Shown here: positions 24,060 to 35,176 of the stretch, piece by piece
Numbering within the stretch: position 1 is the first letter of the stretch
How the letters are laid out: each line of letters opens with the position of its first letter
Assembly: GCF_000002425.4 (NCBI RefSeq)
Contig: NC_037264.1
Location: 16,303,391-16,367,390, forward strand
Source: Physcomitrium patens
Taxonomy: Eukaryota; Streptophyta; Bryopsida; Funariales; Funariaceae
Direction of reading: 5' to 3'
DNA length: 64,000 nt
Program-made: the position numbers and the translations under genes
The notes under the pieces: generated by a model
Databases searched by the model: none
What the model saw: only the letters and a program-made list of their open reading frames with translations
Told to the model about the DNA's origin: nothing

Positions 24060-25700
24060 GAAAAAGAGTACAACATCATTTTCCTTAATTATTTAAAGAG
24101 TTCATTAACTTTCTTATTTAAGATAAGCAAGTCATCCCATACCAATGCCATAAGTAAGTTGACAATGATTGCACAATGGGAGAGCTTTGGTGAAGAGATC
24201 AACAAGATTATTTGCAGATTCAATTTTCTTAATTATAAGTGCTTGATCAATAATCAAGTCATGGATATAACTAAAATACTTTGGATTAATATGCTTTGAC
24301 ATATCGCCTTTAATAAAACCAACTTATATCTGTACAATACAAGCACTATTGTCTTTATGCAAGATAGTTGGAGAATCATCATATGAAAATCTACGTATTG
24401 TTTGAATGAATTTATCAATTGATCACAATGAAATACATTCTCATGATACTTCATGTAAGGCAATAATTTCTACATGGTAGGATGAAATTGCAATTATTAT
24501 TTGTTTCACTGATTTTCATGATATTGCAACTCCATGTCTTAAAAATACATATCTTGTTTGAGATTTAGTTGTTGGAGTATTAGATTTATATCCCACACTA
24601 CAATATCCAACCAATTTTGGATCTGCAAATTGTGTGAAGTATAATTCTAAGTCTTCAGTATCTTTTAAATAATGTAATAAATATTTGATGCCATTTCAAT
24701 ATCTTAGTGTTGGACGTGTACTATGTCTTGCAAGAACATTAATTGCAAATGCAATATCTGGTCTTGTAGATGTAGCCAAATATAAAAGTGTTCCAACTGT
24801 TGCGAGGTATAGATATTGATTTCCCAATATTTCCTCCTCCTCCTTGCATGGATGGTATGGATCATGACCATCACGACCATGTCCAACCATTGGTGTGCAC
24901 AATGAATAAGCATCAATTATATTGAATCTTTGCAAGATTTGTCTAATATACATTATTTGGTAAAGAAAAATGCTACCATCTGTAAGATGCATAATCTGAA
25001 GACCAATGTAGAAAGTTATTTTTCCTAGCATTTTCATCTCAAATTCGTATATAAGTAGATTAATAGTTGCAACACATGTAGATTTAATGCCTACTAGGTT
25101 AAGATCATCAACATATATAGCGATGATCACAAAATCAATTTTATCTCATTTGATAAACAAACAAGGGATTAGTAGATTACTTATAAACTTATTTGTAATT
25201 AAATAATTTCAAAGACATTGATACCACATGCATCTAAATTGTTTTAAATTATACAAGGCCTTATATAATTTAATACCATGATATTGACTTGGAACAAGTC
25301 CATTTGGAGTTCCTGTTTCAAAGCTAGGTAGAACTTTCATATAAATTTTCGCATCAAGAGAATCATATAGATATACAATTACCACATCCATCAGATGTAT
25401 TTCAAGGGTAGCATGAACTACCATTCCAATAATACATCGAAATGTAATTGAATCCATGATTAAAAAATATGTGGATTCATAATCAATGCCAAATCATTGA
25501 GTAAATCCTTGAGCAATAAGACAAACTTTATAGTCGGATATTCGACCTTGAGTATCTTGCTTGTATATTGATACCATCTTATATCCTATAGGGTGAGATG
25601 TAAGAGTGTCTACAATTGGACCAAAGACTTTCCTCTTGTACAAAGAGGCATACTCCTCCTCAATAACAGTTTTCCATTTTGACTAATGGGAGCGATGCAT
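24060..25700 (-). pseudogene. Copia element 2 reverse transcriptase and RNase H
   Basis: Minus-strand RVT_2 pieces. 25209-25457 carries HLMDVVIVYLYDSLDAKIYM and YKALYNLKQFRCMWYQ. 24696-25130 carries the catalytic IYVDDLNLVG followed by FEMKMLGKITFYIGLQI, YIRQILQRF and RPDIAFAINVLARHS. RNase H remains extend down to about 24060. Frames shift repeatedly and stops are frequent. Confidence 0.82.
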
Positions 25701-25899
25701 TGCTTCTTCAATGGTTTGAGGTTCAAGATCATCTTTTTTGTATGAAAGGGCTTTTATAATCATACATGTAAATGATTCATCTACTGTAATAGATGATCTG
25801 TCCCAAATATCATCTATAGTACAATACAAAATAAATAATTCTTTATTCAACTAGTCCTTATTCCTTCCAATTCCAAAATTATTTTTCACAGGAATTGAA

Positions 25900-27470
25900 G
25901 GTACATTATGCATGGATATATCATCATGAATTGGTGGTCTAGCAGGATCAGTGGTAATATCTTCAGAAATAATACTAGGATTATTCAATATTATAGCTTT
26001 CTTCTTATGTGGTTGCTTATTTAATCTACGACTTCTTTTAGTTGTTGTTGTTATAACTTAAGGTATTATAGTCAATGACACTACAATTTGAACAGATGCA
26101 TTCTGAGCCTTATTAATAGGAACTCTTGTAATTCTAGATGCATCATTGAAGCCATCAGATATTTCATCTACGATCCATTTTAGATATAAAATCTTTGCAA
26201 CTTCAGTTTCAACTAAAGATGTCCTAGGATCGAGATTCATTGTAAATATTTTTGGTGCTTCAAATACAAGTATTTTATTTCTTTGTTGATTTGATATTCC
26301 TCTTCGAAGAGATGGGAATACATTCTCTTCAAAATGGCAATTTTACAAACGTGCACATAATAATGTACCAATTGATGGATCAAGAATACAAATAATGCTT
26401 GGTGAATCAAAACCAATATATATGCCTTCTTATTGATGAGCTCCAATGGTATGCCGTTGAGGTTTTGGTGCTGAAATCCAAGCACGGCAACCAAATACTC
26501 ATAAATGAGACACATTTGGAACACGATCCAAAATGAGTTCATGTAGTGAAATAATTTCAAGAAAAGAAGGATGGATGCATATTTATGCTGTAGCATGTAA
26601 AATTGCATGATTCCACATAGATACAAGTAAATTCACGTGAAGGAAGAGTAGTCAAGTAATGAATTTTATACATTTTATAAATAACTCTGCAAGTCCATTT
26701 TGAGCATGTTCATATAGAACACAATATATTAACTCAATTCATGTTGCAGTAAAATAGTCTTCAAAAGACTTTTATACAAATTCTTTTGTATTTTCCATAT
26801 GTAATATTTTTATAGGATAATCAAGAAAATATGCCCAAAAATGATTAAGCATAGATATAAGATTGGCAAACACCATGTTTCGAATTGATAATAATAAAAC
26901 ATGTGATTGTTTACGTGATGCATCAACAAGGACTAAAAAATAACAAAATAGTCCCGATATTGGATTAATAGGACCACAAATATCACCATGGAATCTTTCA
27001 AGTATTTGTGGTAATTCTTGTGGAAGATTTCAAATTGAAGGCCGAGTAATCATCTTATCTTGCATGCATGTACAACATAATTTCATAGAGTTTATATCTA
27101 CAGGCTTTAAATTGTACCTAGTTACACATGGAATGATCTTTTTAAATAATATAGATTTTGGATGTTCCAATCATCTATGCCAGAAAAAAGCACAACTCTC
27201 AGTGATAGATGATACAAAATTAAATATAATAGGAGGCCGAATCACAATTTGGTATAAACCATTTTCTATAGCAAAAGCTTTTTCAACAACTTTATGATTC
27301 TTTGCAAGAACCAAAACCTCTTTTTTATTTAAAATGGCGGTCGAGATGTGATAGCCATTGCTATCTATATCTCGATAGCTGATCAAATTCCGAGGTGCTA
27401 AAGGTGCAAACATCGCATGTTTATATTTTATGATGGAACTCGCAGGTAATTTTACCATCATTGTTTCCTC
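25900..27470 (-). pseudogene. Copia element 2 protease/integrase region
   Basis: 27171-27461 reads PLAPRNLISYRDIDSNGYHI and a pre-integrase-like stretch ending CAFFWHR (LWH-type motif of GAG-pre-integrase). Integrase pieces lie between about 26240 and 27060, including a segment near 26440-26520 that resembles SHLRVFGCRAW in a broken frame. The assignment rests partly on position between the recognised gag and reverse transcriptase. Confidence 0.65.
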
Positions 27471-27777
27471 TTAGAAACAAAATGAATTTGCTCAAGCCAT
27501 GGTCATCATATTTTTAGTTTGCTAAGTTGAAGATTTTTCAATAAAAAATCGTCTATCCCTCAAGATAGTATGTATTGCTGCAAAATCAATGAGCACATCA
27601 TTTGATTCATCATTAGAGGTTTTGTCATGTATATAAGCCTCTAAGTCATCAGCACCAATTGAATCCGTGGATGTATCCATGGTATGAACTTCACGAGCCT
27701 CAGCTTATAGTTTCTTATTTTCTTAGAACATTTTAATAAAATATTTTGAAGTACTGTTGCATGTTCTAAATGTCCAA

Positions 27778-28326
27778 TCATTCCACACTTATGACAAGAA
27801 TGCATCTCTGATTTTTGTTTTCGAGAGTTTTTTCAATCATTTCTTCTTTAGAGATGTTTTGTCCACATAATCGTAATTGTGAGACAATACTATATATTTT
27901 ACTATTGAAAGCATTTAAATTTAGAAAATCTAAGATACATAAATGTGTCCAATTATGATGTGTGCGTGGAAAGAAAATGGTCTTTTGATGATCAATCCTC
28001 AATTCAAGATTCTTCCAAAGTTCTGCAGGATCTTCCATTTTCAAATATTTATGTTGTAATATAGATACAAGATGACGACGAAGGAGAAGAAGTGCTTTCC
28101 AATGAATAGCAAGAGGAATAGAAATACTTATTATACAAGATTCTTCAAACATAATGGTATTCGAGAGTTGTTCTGTAAATAAATTTGCTTTTGCTATTTT
28201 TCTCCATAATAGATAATTGTTTCCATCCATAGTCAATGGTGGAAATAAAAGAGCTTGAAAATGTTGGGATGCATTGGTAATAGTTGGAACCATAGTAGAA
28301 GCAGTTGAAGATATTGAAGCAGTCAT
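27778..28326 (-). pseudogene. Copia element 2 gag N-terminal region
   Basis: The longest open frame of this element (182 codons). After an S/T-rich leader it reads FPPLTMDGNNYLLWRKIA, the gag N-terminal motif of copia elements of this kind, then HKYLKMEDPAELWKNLELRI and YSIVSQLRLCGQNISKEEMI. These are the alpha-helical gag positions normally followed by a zinc knuckle. The zinc knuckle region is frameshifted. The start ATG at 28324-28326 fits the expected gag start. Confidence 0.82.
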
Positions 28327-28535
28327 TATAAATAAATATATAAAGAAAATACAAGATCAAGTAGAAAAATTGATTAAAATGTATCTTAAAATATAAAGTC
28401 AAATAAAATGATAAACTTGAACTTGAAAATTAAAAATTATAATTTTTTTCTTTTTTTTTTTTTTTTTTTTTTTTTACAAGGTAGTGGATTGTTGTAGCAG
28501 AGCAGCACTAAGATAGCGACAACATGCAGCGGCGG

Positions 28536-30106
28536 TGTCATGTTGCAATACGACTCTATGGTGAAAGATGATAATATAGATCTTATTATAGAAGAGCCAA
28601 GTTAAAAGAAAAGGTAGAAAAATATGGATAAAAGATAGGAAGGTAGTAAAACTTTTAATAGTAATGCAGCACTTTTAGAAAAAATAGCTTCTATTTACTT
28701 TGTAGGGCCAAAAATAAGGCAAAATAAGGTAGATTGGAAAAATAAATGATATAGACATCTTTAGAAGGAAGTTAAGAGTAAATTCTAGTAAAAATTACTT
28801 AAAAAAACTAGATGTTGATACCCAGAGATGGCCAGTTATGAACCAGGGTCGAAATCAGATCTTGAGGCACAATATCAAGTCTCAACGATGACTCCAAGAC
28901 TCTTTGGCAGATTGAAGAGTGGGATTTGATAGAAGATTGGATAGGGTTTCTATGGGCATTGATTTTGGGTGATTTGGAGTTGATATGACTTTGTAAGAGC
29001 TTTGTAAAGTCAAGGTTTGTTTCCGATGACTTGGGATTTATGAAATAAAAATAGGATTTACATTATGGTTATAGTTGTGTTTAATATGTGTTGTAAATTT
29101 GATCTTGATCTAACGATTGAATTGAGGAATACTGAGGTTTAAGTAGGTTAAGGTCTCAGAAAGTATAATTTTAGGTCTAGTAGGGGTTTTTAAGATTTCT
29201 TGCAATCTATTAGTTGGATTGGAGTGAAACTTACGTGAGAGGATATTAGACTTGATTTTCTATGTGTATGAAAATTTTGAGATCAATCGAACAGTGCAAA
29301 GGAGAGATATTGGCTCTGGAAGATTGGAGAAGGAGGCCGGCCAATATCTGAGCATATTTTTGAGGTTATCATCAATTTGGTAACTCCGATCTTTTTCAAT
29401 TTTTCTTGTGCTTGTTGTTAACTTAGTTTTTTAGAAGTGTGCAAAATTTGAGTTAAGATCAATGGTTTATTCATTAGTTATTGAGGTTTGAAACTGTTAT
29501 AGGAATTACTAGGGTTTGGTTAGGGTTTATTTAGGGTTTAGGATTTGGTTAGGATTTGGTTAGGATTTGGTTTAGGATTTAGGATTTAATTAGGGTTTGA
29601 TTTAGGATTTAGGATTTGGATTAGGATTTGGTTTAGGATTTAGGATTTGGATTAGGATTTGGTTAGGGTTTGATTTAGGGTTTAGGGTTTGGTTTAGGAT
29701 TTGATTAGGATTTGGTTTAGGATTTGGTTGGGGTTTGATTTAAGGTTTGTTTAGGGTTTGATTCAGGGTTTAGGATTTTATTAGGATTCAAGATTCAATT
29801 AGTTTTGGCCTAGAGTTTGAATGAAGTTCAATAGGATTTTAACTATAATTAAATTAAGATTGAATTGAGATGTATTTGAATGATATTTGTGATCCTTCTA
29901 ATATTTCTTTAAGAATTCTTAATGCTTGTTTGAAATTTTTTTGAGGTTTTTTTGAATTTGATTAAGCTTGCTTAGCATTATTATGGTCTAATTAGAGCAT
30001 TGTTAGTATTTTATTAGAATTAGGATTTTGTTATTGTAATTTCCATTCTTCCATCTACAGCTAGGTGCCCGAAGCATTCTCAAGCAAGACTTCATGTATT
30101 ATGACA
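28536..30106 (-). repeat. Telomere-like repeat family, copy A
   Basis: 1571 bp, minus-strand orientation, inserted in the leader of copia element 2. In element orientation it begins TGTCATAATACATGAAGTC and ends GTATTGCAACATGACA. On the plus strand, 29505-29790 is a field of TTTAGGG, TTTAGGATT and GGTTAGGATTTGG units, a degenerate form of the plant telomere repeat. The block GGGTCGAAATCAGATC near 28848 and the block GGAGGCCGGCCAATATC near 29332 recur in inverted orientation in copy B. No coding potential. Confidence 0.75.
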
Positions 30107-30477
30107 ACGGTAGGCGACAGCAATAGGGTGGTAGGATGGCAACGGCGGTAAGGCAGCAAAAACAGCAACATCAATGGCAAGGCAATAGAGTTGGTAGTTA
30201 TTCAGCAGCAGTCGACAATTAGTTTGGTGGCAGTTCAATGGTAGTTTGGCAGGTGTTTGACGCCAAGCATGGGGTGCAACAAGGAGGCTGGGCTAGAGCA
30301 AGTATTTTAAACAAACATGGCAAAGAGTGGAGCAAGTGCTCTAAGCAAGCAGCTAATGTGTGAAAGGCCAGAAGTGCAACAAGATCATGAGTTAGACAGG
30401 GAGCAAGAGTAGCAACAAGTTTGAGCAAAATCAAGACTAGAGGAAAAAAAAAATTGTGATAGTATGTAGAAGAGAGT

Positions 30478-30490
30478 CGTGCTGATAACG
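30478..30490 (-). promoter_or_regulatory. Primer-binding site of copia element 2
   Basis: On the minus strand, CGTTATCAGCACG follows the 5' LTR end (TTTTTCAATA) with no gap. The same motif follows the 5' LTR in many plant copia elements, to my recollection. It differs from both the iMet 3'-end site of gypsy element 2 and the half-tRNA site of copia element 1. Confidence 0.65.
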
Positions 30491-30723
30491 TATTGAAAAA
30501 GTTTAGAAAGTCACAAGAGTAGTAGTAAGTAATGCACACACATACAAGAGTAATAGTACGTAATACACACAAGGGTTTCTATTGAGAGAGAGCTTCACAC
30601 ATAAAAATCTATTGATCTGGCTATGTCTCATATACAAAAAGAGAAGGGGATAAATAGTTCCTCTCCACTACATTCCAAATACTGTAGTTATAGTATTTAA
30701 TGCTACATTTATTGCTCTCAACA
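30491..30723 (-). repeat. 5' LTR of copia element 2
   Basis: A 233-bp minus-strand unit, TGTTGAGAGCAATAAATG to CTAAACTTTTTCAATA. It pairs with 23638-23903. Confidence 0.82.
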
Positions 30724-30760
30724 AATTCAATAAGATCTAACCATTCTCACACTCCCCATT

Positions 30761-30885
30761 ACTCCAGGTGTAATCGTGTATGTGTACTCCAGGTTACTCC
30801 AGGTGTAATCGTGTATGTGTACTCCAGGTTACTCCAGGTGTAATCGTGTATGTATACTCCAGGTGACCGTGTATCCAGGTGACCG
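30761..30885. repeat. 35-bp tandem repeat beyond the GrpE gene
   Basis: Two near-perfect 35-bp units (30761-30795 and 30796-30830), then a third diverging copy and shorter CCAGGTGACCGTGTA units to about 30885. The core is ACTCCAGGTGTAATCGTGTA. It lies about 400 bp past the GrpE stop codon, right beside the end of copia element 2. Confidence 0.88.
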
Positions 30886-31284
30886 TGTAGGTTTGGTCAC
30901 CTTTCTGAGCAGGTGCAGTATGCCACTGTAGATAACATTCACGAACATGCAGCAATACGTATAATCGTGGTACACAATTCACAGAAGCGTATTCGAGGTC
31001 CTGGGCTTGCCACAAATGCAATACAAAATGGTAGCAAATCATCTCTAGAGGCACACTACACAATGAGATCAACATAGATTTCAGCAACCCTTGAGGTGTA
31101 AGAACCATGTACACAGATTATCATGCAACTCAGTGTTATAAATTCTGCGGAGGCCTTTTAGCAGTCCCAATGGTCGGACTGGATTGAAAATTTTAAATTA
31201 GGTCTAAAGATATGTTGCAGCAGCTGGGATCTAAGCATACTACAGAGACTAAGTGTCTTATCTAGCAAGTTGGTCAAGGATACA

Positions 31285-33093
31285 TCACTCATTCGCAAGG
31301 GCTTCTTCTATTGGTAAATCGGTGTCCGTGGCGGCCGCAGGACCAGGACCCGATGAAACCTTCACCATAGCAGGCCTCAGCAACCTGTCTCCTATCCTAA
31401 AACCTCGACGAAACTCTTGACTAACAACATCTTCAGCAAACTCAGTTGAGTCCTCACGCATGATTGCCTCGTGAAGCTGCAAAAACACACAACTTCTGTT
31501 CAGATACATACAAATACAGCATAAATAAATAAGAACGCAGTGAAAATAAGTTACGCCAAGCCTATAATATCAAAGTCTTGGCACACGATTTGCAAAAATA
31601 TGATTAAACGCGAAATACAAATCAGAAGTTCCCAGGAACGTCTAGACGTCATAAACTCTTACGTTAGGATCAAAGGGTTTGCCGACTGTTTCGACAGCAA
31701 CAACACCAAGTGACTTCATGATCTCCACGAACTGCTTGTAAATACCCTGGTACGCATTGTCAATCTTTTGTTCGGCTTCGGTCTCAGTCTTGATGGAAGT
31801 TTTTGCTCTTTCAAAGTTGTCCACCATGGGTAGCAAACTCTCAATAACTTCGCCCCTTACGTTTCCTGCGGTAGCAAGACGGTCCCTCTCGGACCGCTTT
31901 CTATAATTGTCGAAATCCGCATTGAGCCGGAGATATCTATCTTTGTTTGTTGAAATTTCCTCGATAAGACTGTTAACCTTAAGTCCCAACGAATCTCGCT
32001 CATTAGCGATCGCCTCAAGCTGGCTCTCAACGTCACTGATAGCTCCCTCATCGTCTGCAGCCACAGCTTCTCTGTAGGCCTCAAGTAGAGATTTAATAGA
32101 CGATGATTGTTCTTCTGCAGCTGGGGATTGGCTAGCATCATTGCTCGCGGATTCTTCTTCCGCAAGCGCCTCTTCATTCGTCTCGACGTCCTCTCCTACT
32201 TCCTGCCAAACATCAAGAGGTCCCATCACCCAAATTGAATTGGTACGGTTCTGATAATTGACTTCTCACGAACCAACGAGTGCATGGCCCGTGAGAACGT
32301 ATTCGCGAATGAAAAAAATCCTCCCTCAGCCTGACCTAAACCAAATTTTTGATAATTCCGTACTTGACAAATAATAGAGGACCCCAAAACACAAAGAACT
32401 GAAAGCCAAAGACCAGAAGACGAATGTTTTGATAGCAAAGTAGCAAAATGAACAAAGTGACTATCGTTCATATAAAAAATAAAATAAATAAATAAATAAT
32501 TTACCAAAACATAAAGGCTCATTACCAAAAAGCAATCAGCTTCTTACAAAAATAATGATAGGAGAATCCAAACTACAGCTTGCACAAGAATATCGTAACG
32601 AGAACAACACATGATAATCCATGCTTGTCGAATACGCAAGGTATCACAAGGCATCAGTCCCAATTTCTAAAACCCTAAACGAACCCTGCCCAGACTCCGC
32701 AAACGGTGAATTTGGCCAAATCATCCAATGGTAGGAACCCTAAAAACAAACGGATGCCGCACCTTGCACCCACTGGCATCCAAACCCGAAACTCGAATAC
32801 ATGCGACATGTTAGAAACGCACAAAACTCCCTCATCCTAGCAAGCCAAAGAGGTCAGGAGGCGGGAACTAAACTCACTGTCTCTTCGGTTTGTGCGGAAT
32901 TCTGAGCGACGAACACAGGACGCCTGTAATGACTGCTCTGAACCTGAACCCTGCCGCGCCATCTGAGGCACTGGACACCGAATTGCGCAGGCACGAAGGC
33001 TCTCGAGGAAGCCATTCGCAATGCGACGGTGCTCTGCCGGGGGGCCTGCCCTATCATACCTGCCGTAGCAGCTGAACTCGCCAGCGCTGCCAT
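31285..33093 (-). CDS. Chloroplast GrpE-type co-chaperone (nucleotide exchange factor for plastid Hsp70)
   Basis: Exons on the minus strand: 33093-32878 (72 codons), 32202-31663 (180 codons) and 31476-31285 (63 codons plus TGA), giving 315 residues. Junctions fit GT-AG: ACA|GTGAGT, TTTGGCAG|GAA, AAC|GTAAGAG and GCAG|CTT. Residues 1 to about 60 are rich in A, S and R with few acids (MAALASSAATAGM start), fitting a plastid transit peptide. An acidic linker follows, then a long helix (about 108-182) containing NADFDNYRKRSERDR, the GrpE hallmark. The C-terminal beta domain is FDPNLHEAIMREDS then FRRGFRIGDRLLRPAMVKV. GrpE releases ADP from DnaK-type Hsp70. ATG 33093 is the first in-frame ATG; upstream codons (GTG at 33120) look like 5' UTR. 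Confidence 0.94.
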
Positions 33094-35176
33094 TACTACT
33101 GAACCTTGCAGGACCTCCACAAACCCAACTGCAACGAATCGTCAGCCCCACAGCAACAAAACCAGGAATGATGTTGGGCGACGGGTGAAAAAACAGATAA
33201 GAAAAAGGGGGTTCGACGCACATTCGAGAATGTGCGAGTTGATGAGAGTGCCTCCTCCTCCTCGCGGCTCATCCCTTCACTGCTTCTGCGCTGCCGCACA
33301 CTGGACCACGCGTCGATGGAAAACTGTGCTCCGTTGCAGTGGGGACGACGATGGACGAAGACAGTGACGAATCCTCGTTTTCGGTTGACGACGTCGTTCG
33401 TTGACAGGTTATGGGTGCTCCGAGAACGAAAAATTAAGTTTCGTTGGAATGGGACGATTGCTTCGTCACAAACTAACCTCTAATGGTACGATTTTATATA
33501 ATGTCTGTAGTTATTTTCTATGAGTTGCAACCTTTGGACAAAAATATCAATACTTGTGTATTTTTTCATTATCCTTTTTTTTTTAATTTTTAGTAATAGA
33601 ATTCATTGTGATACTTTTTGTATGGTAAATAGATTATCAAGTCTTGTCTTGTTTATGTATGTATTGTCTTTACAGTTTAAAGCACAATTCATGTCTTGGT
33701 TAAATTTAAACATTTTCTACTGGATCAAACTAAGCCTACAACCCTTCTTTTTATTTTTATTTTACATATGCGGTTAATTTTTTTTTATCTATAAAAATCA
33801 ATTAGATCTTTTTTGCTATATTTTCTTGTTAACCACTTTGTTCATCTTGTTACATTATTTGATTTTTTAATGTTAACTTTGAAAGCTTTTAGTAAAATAT
33901 ATTATATTGTAGCAATTTTATTTCAACATATATCTAAAAATATATATTCAATTTTAGGTTATCTCAAAACATTATATTATAATCACAAACTGTCATTTTG
34001 CTACACATGCACATTAATTTACATGTCTTACCTCTTTAAAATATGTACTTAGAAAAATCAATAACTTTGTTATCAATGTTATCTTATATTTATATAGCTT
34101 TGAATGATATTCTTTCTGTATTCTATCTTGATATTGTAAATCTACAAAGTATACAAGATAAGTCATACAATTCTCTTTGAACTTTTTCTTTTTTTTCTTT
34201 TTCTTTTTCTTTTTTTTTAAAATCTTTAGGCAACAATCAATAATCATAAAAAGCTATTGATAGTTCTTTCAGAAGTAGCTCTTGATTAATTTTAGATACA
34301 ATAGTTGTATAGTTGAGACGATTTGAGAATGTTTCTTTTATACATGTACTTGGTAACAATTGTCTCCTACCTATGAATAGTTTTGTTTCCTACGTGGTGT
34401 ATTTATTGTATCATAAAGCTGGTGTGTAAAATAAGATTACTACTGTTTTAAACTTTGATTTCATCACAATAGATTCTAACTTCACATTAGTAATTGAAGG
34501 TTCTTTCTACAAATAAAAACATCCACGCTGAAAACTATTTATTCCATTACCTTTGATATTCATTATTATGTAAACACGGTTCTAATTTTGAAATTATTAC
34601 AATACTTTTTTTATCACTTCTTCGACTTTTCTTTTACAGTATATGTCTAAAAATAACACGTTTTTTTATCATTAAATGCTTATCTTAATATTGTAAATTA
34701 TTACCACACCAGATTGATAATCCTAAACTTTATAAACAATAATTACAAAAAGGATAGGTAGTGTTTACATATGTTTACATCATGCAGGACTTTCAAAATG
34801 TGCACAATCTATGGAATATATAACATGATAAATTAAGGTTTGTGAACATTAATCCTACTGTGGTCACCTCTGCGCTATTTCATACATTCTATCTGGTGAA
34901 GGTATATTTAAAAAGTCTATTTCAACTACTATAAACACACACACATTCAAAACATTATATGGATTGTTTTAAATTTTATAATATAAAATTTGAACTAAAC
35001 TCTGTCAAAAAATACATGTGAACTTTTACCAAGATATTGCAGTGAGGAGATATTGCAATTAGGGTACCTTAGCATAGCTTCCACTCGGAGAACGAAGGTT
35101 TGAAATGTCAGGCAAGGATTTGAAAACTGGTGCCAACACCTGTTGCTTACGTAGGTGCGATCTCGACCATAATTAT
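33094..35176. other. Intergenic region between GrpE and the helicase-like gene
   Basis: 33094-33480 is GC-richer and probably holds the GrpE 5' UTR and promoter. From 33500 to 34960 the sequence is AT-rich with poly-pyrimidine runs (34185-34220) and no recognised gene. Both neighbours are on the minus strand, so this interval also contains the helicase-like gene's 3' UTR. Confidence 0.5.

Larger units (their letters stand above)
23638..30723 (-). mobile_element. Ty1/copia retrotransposon 2 (decayed), carrying an internal insertion
   Basis: A minus-strand copia element between two LTRs: 5' LTR 30491-30723, 3' LTR 23638-23903. A primer site (30478-30490), leader, gag (27778-28326), protease/integrase (about 25900-27470), reverse transcriptase (about 24696-25700) and RNase H (about 24060-24690) appear in copia order. 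The leader is interrupted at 28536-30106 by a telomere-like repeat. All reading frames are broken. The flanks GATTA and AATTC do not match, so no target duplication is visible. It sits about 560 bp beyond the 3' end of the GrpE coding sequence. Confidence 0.88.

Noticed and set aside
29505..29790. True chromosome end or fusion-derived telomere array
   Set aside because: Units are degenerate, the array is internal to a repeat found elsewhere in the window, and unique genes lie on both sides.
30761..30885. CRISPR-like direct repeats
   Set aside because: A contiguous tandem repeat without unique spacers, in a plant nuclear context.
33232..33483. Plus-strand frames opposite the GrpE promoter and first exon
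   Set aside because: GC-rich shadow frames overlapping the GrpE leader on the other strand; no motif.
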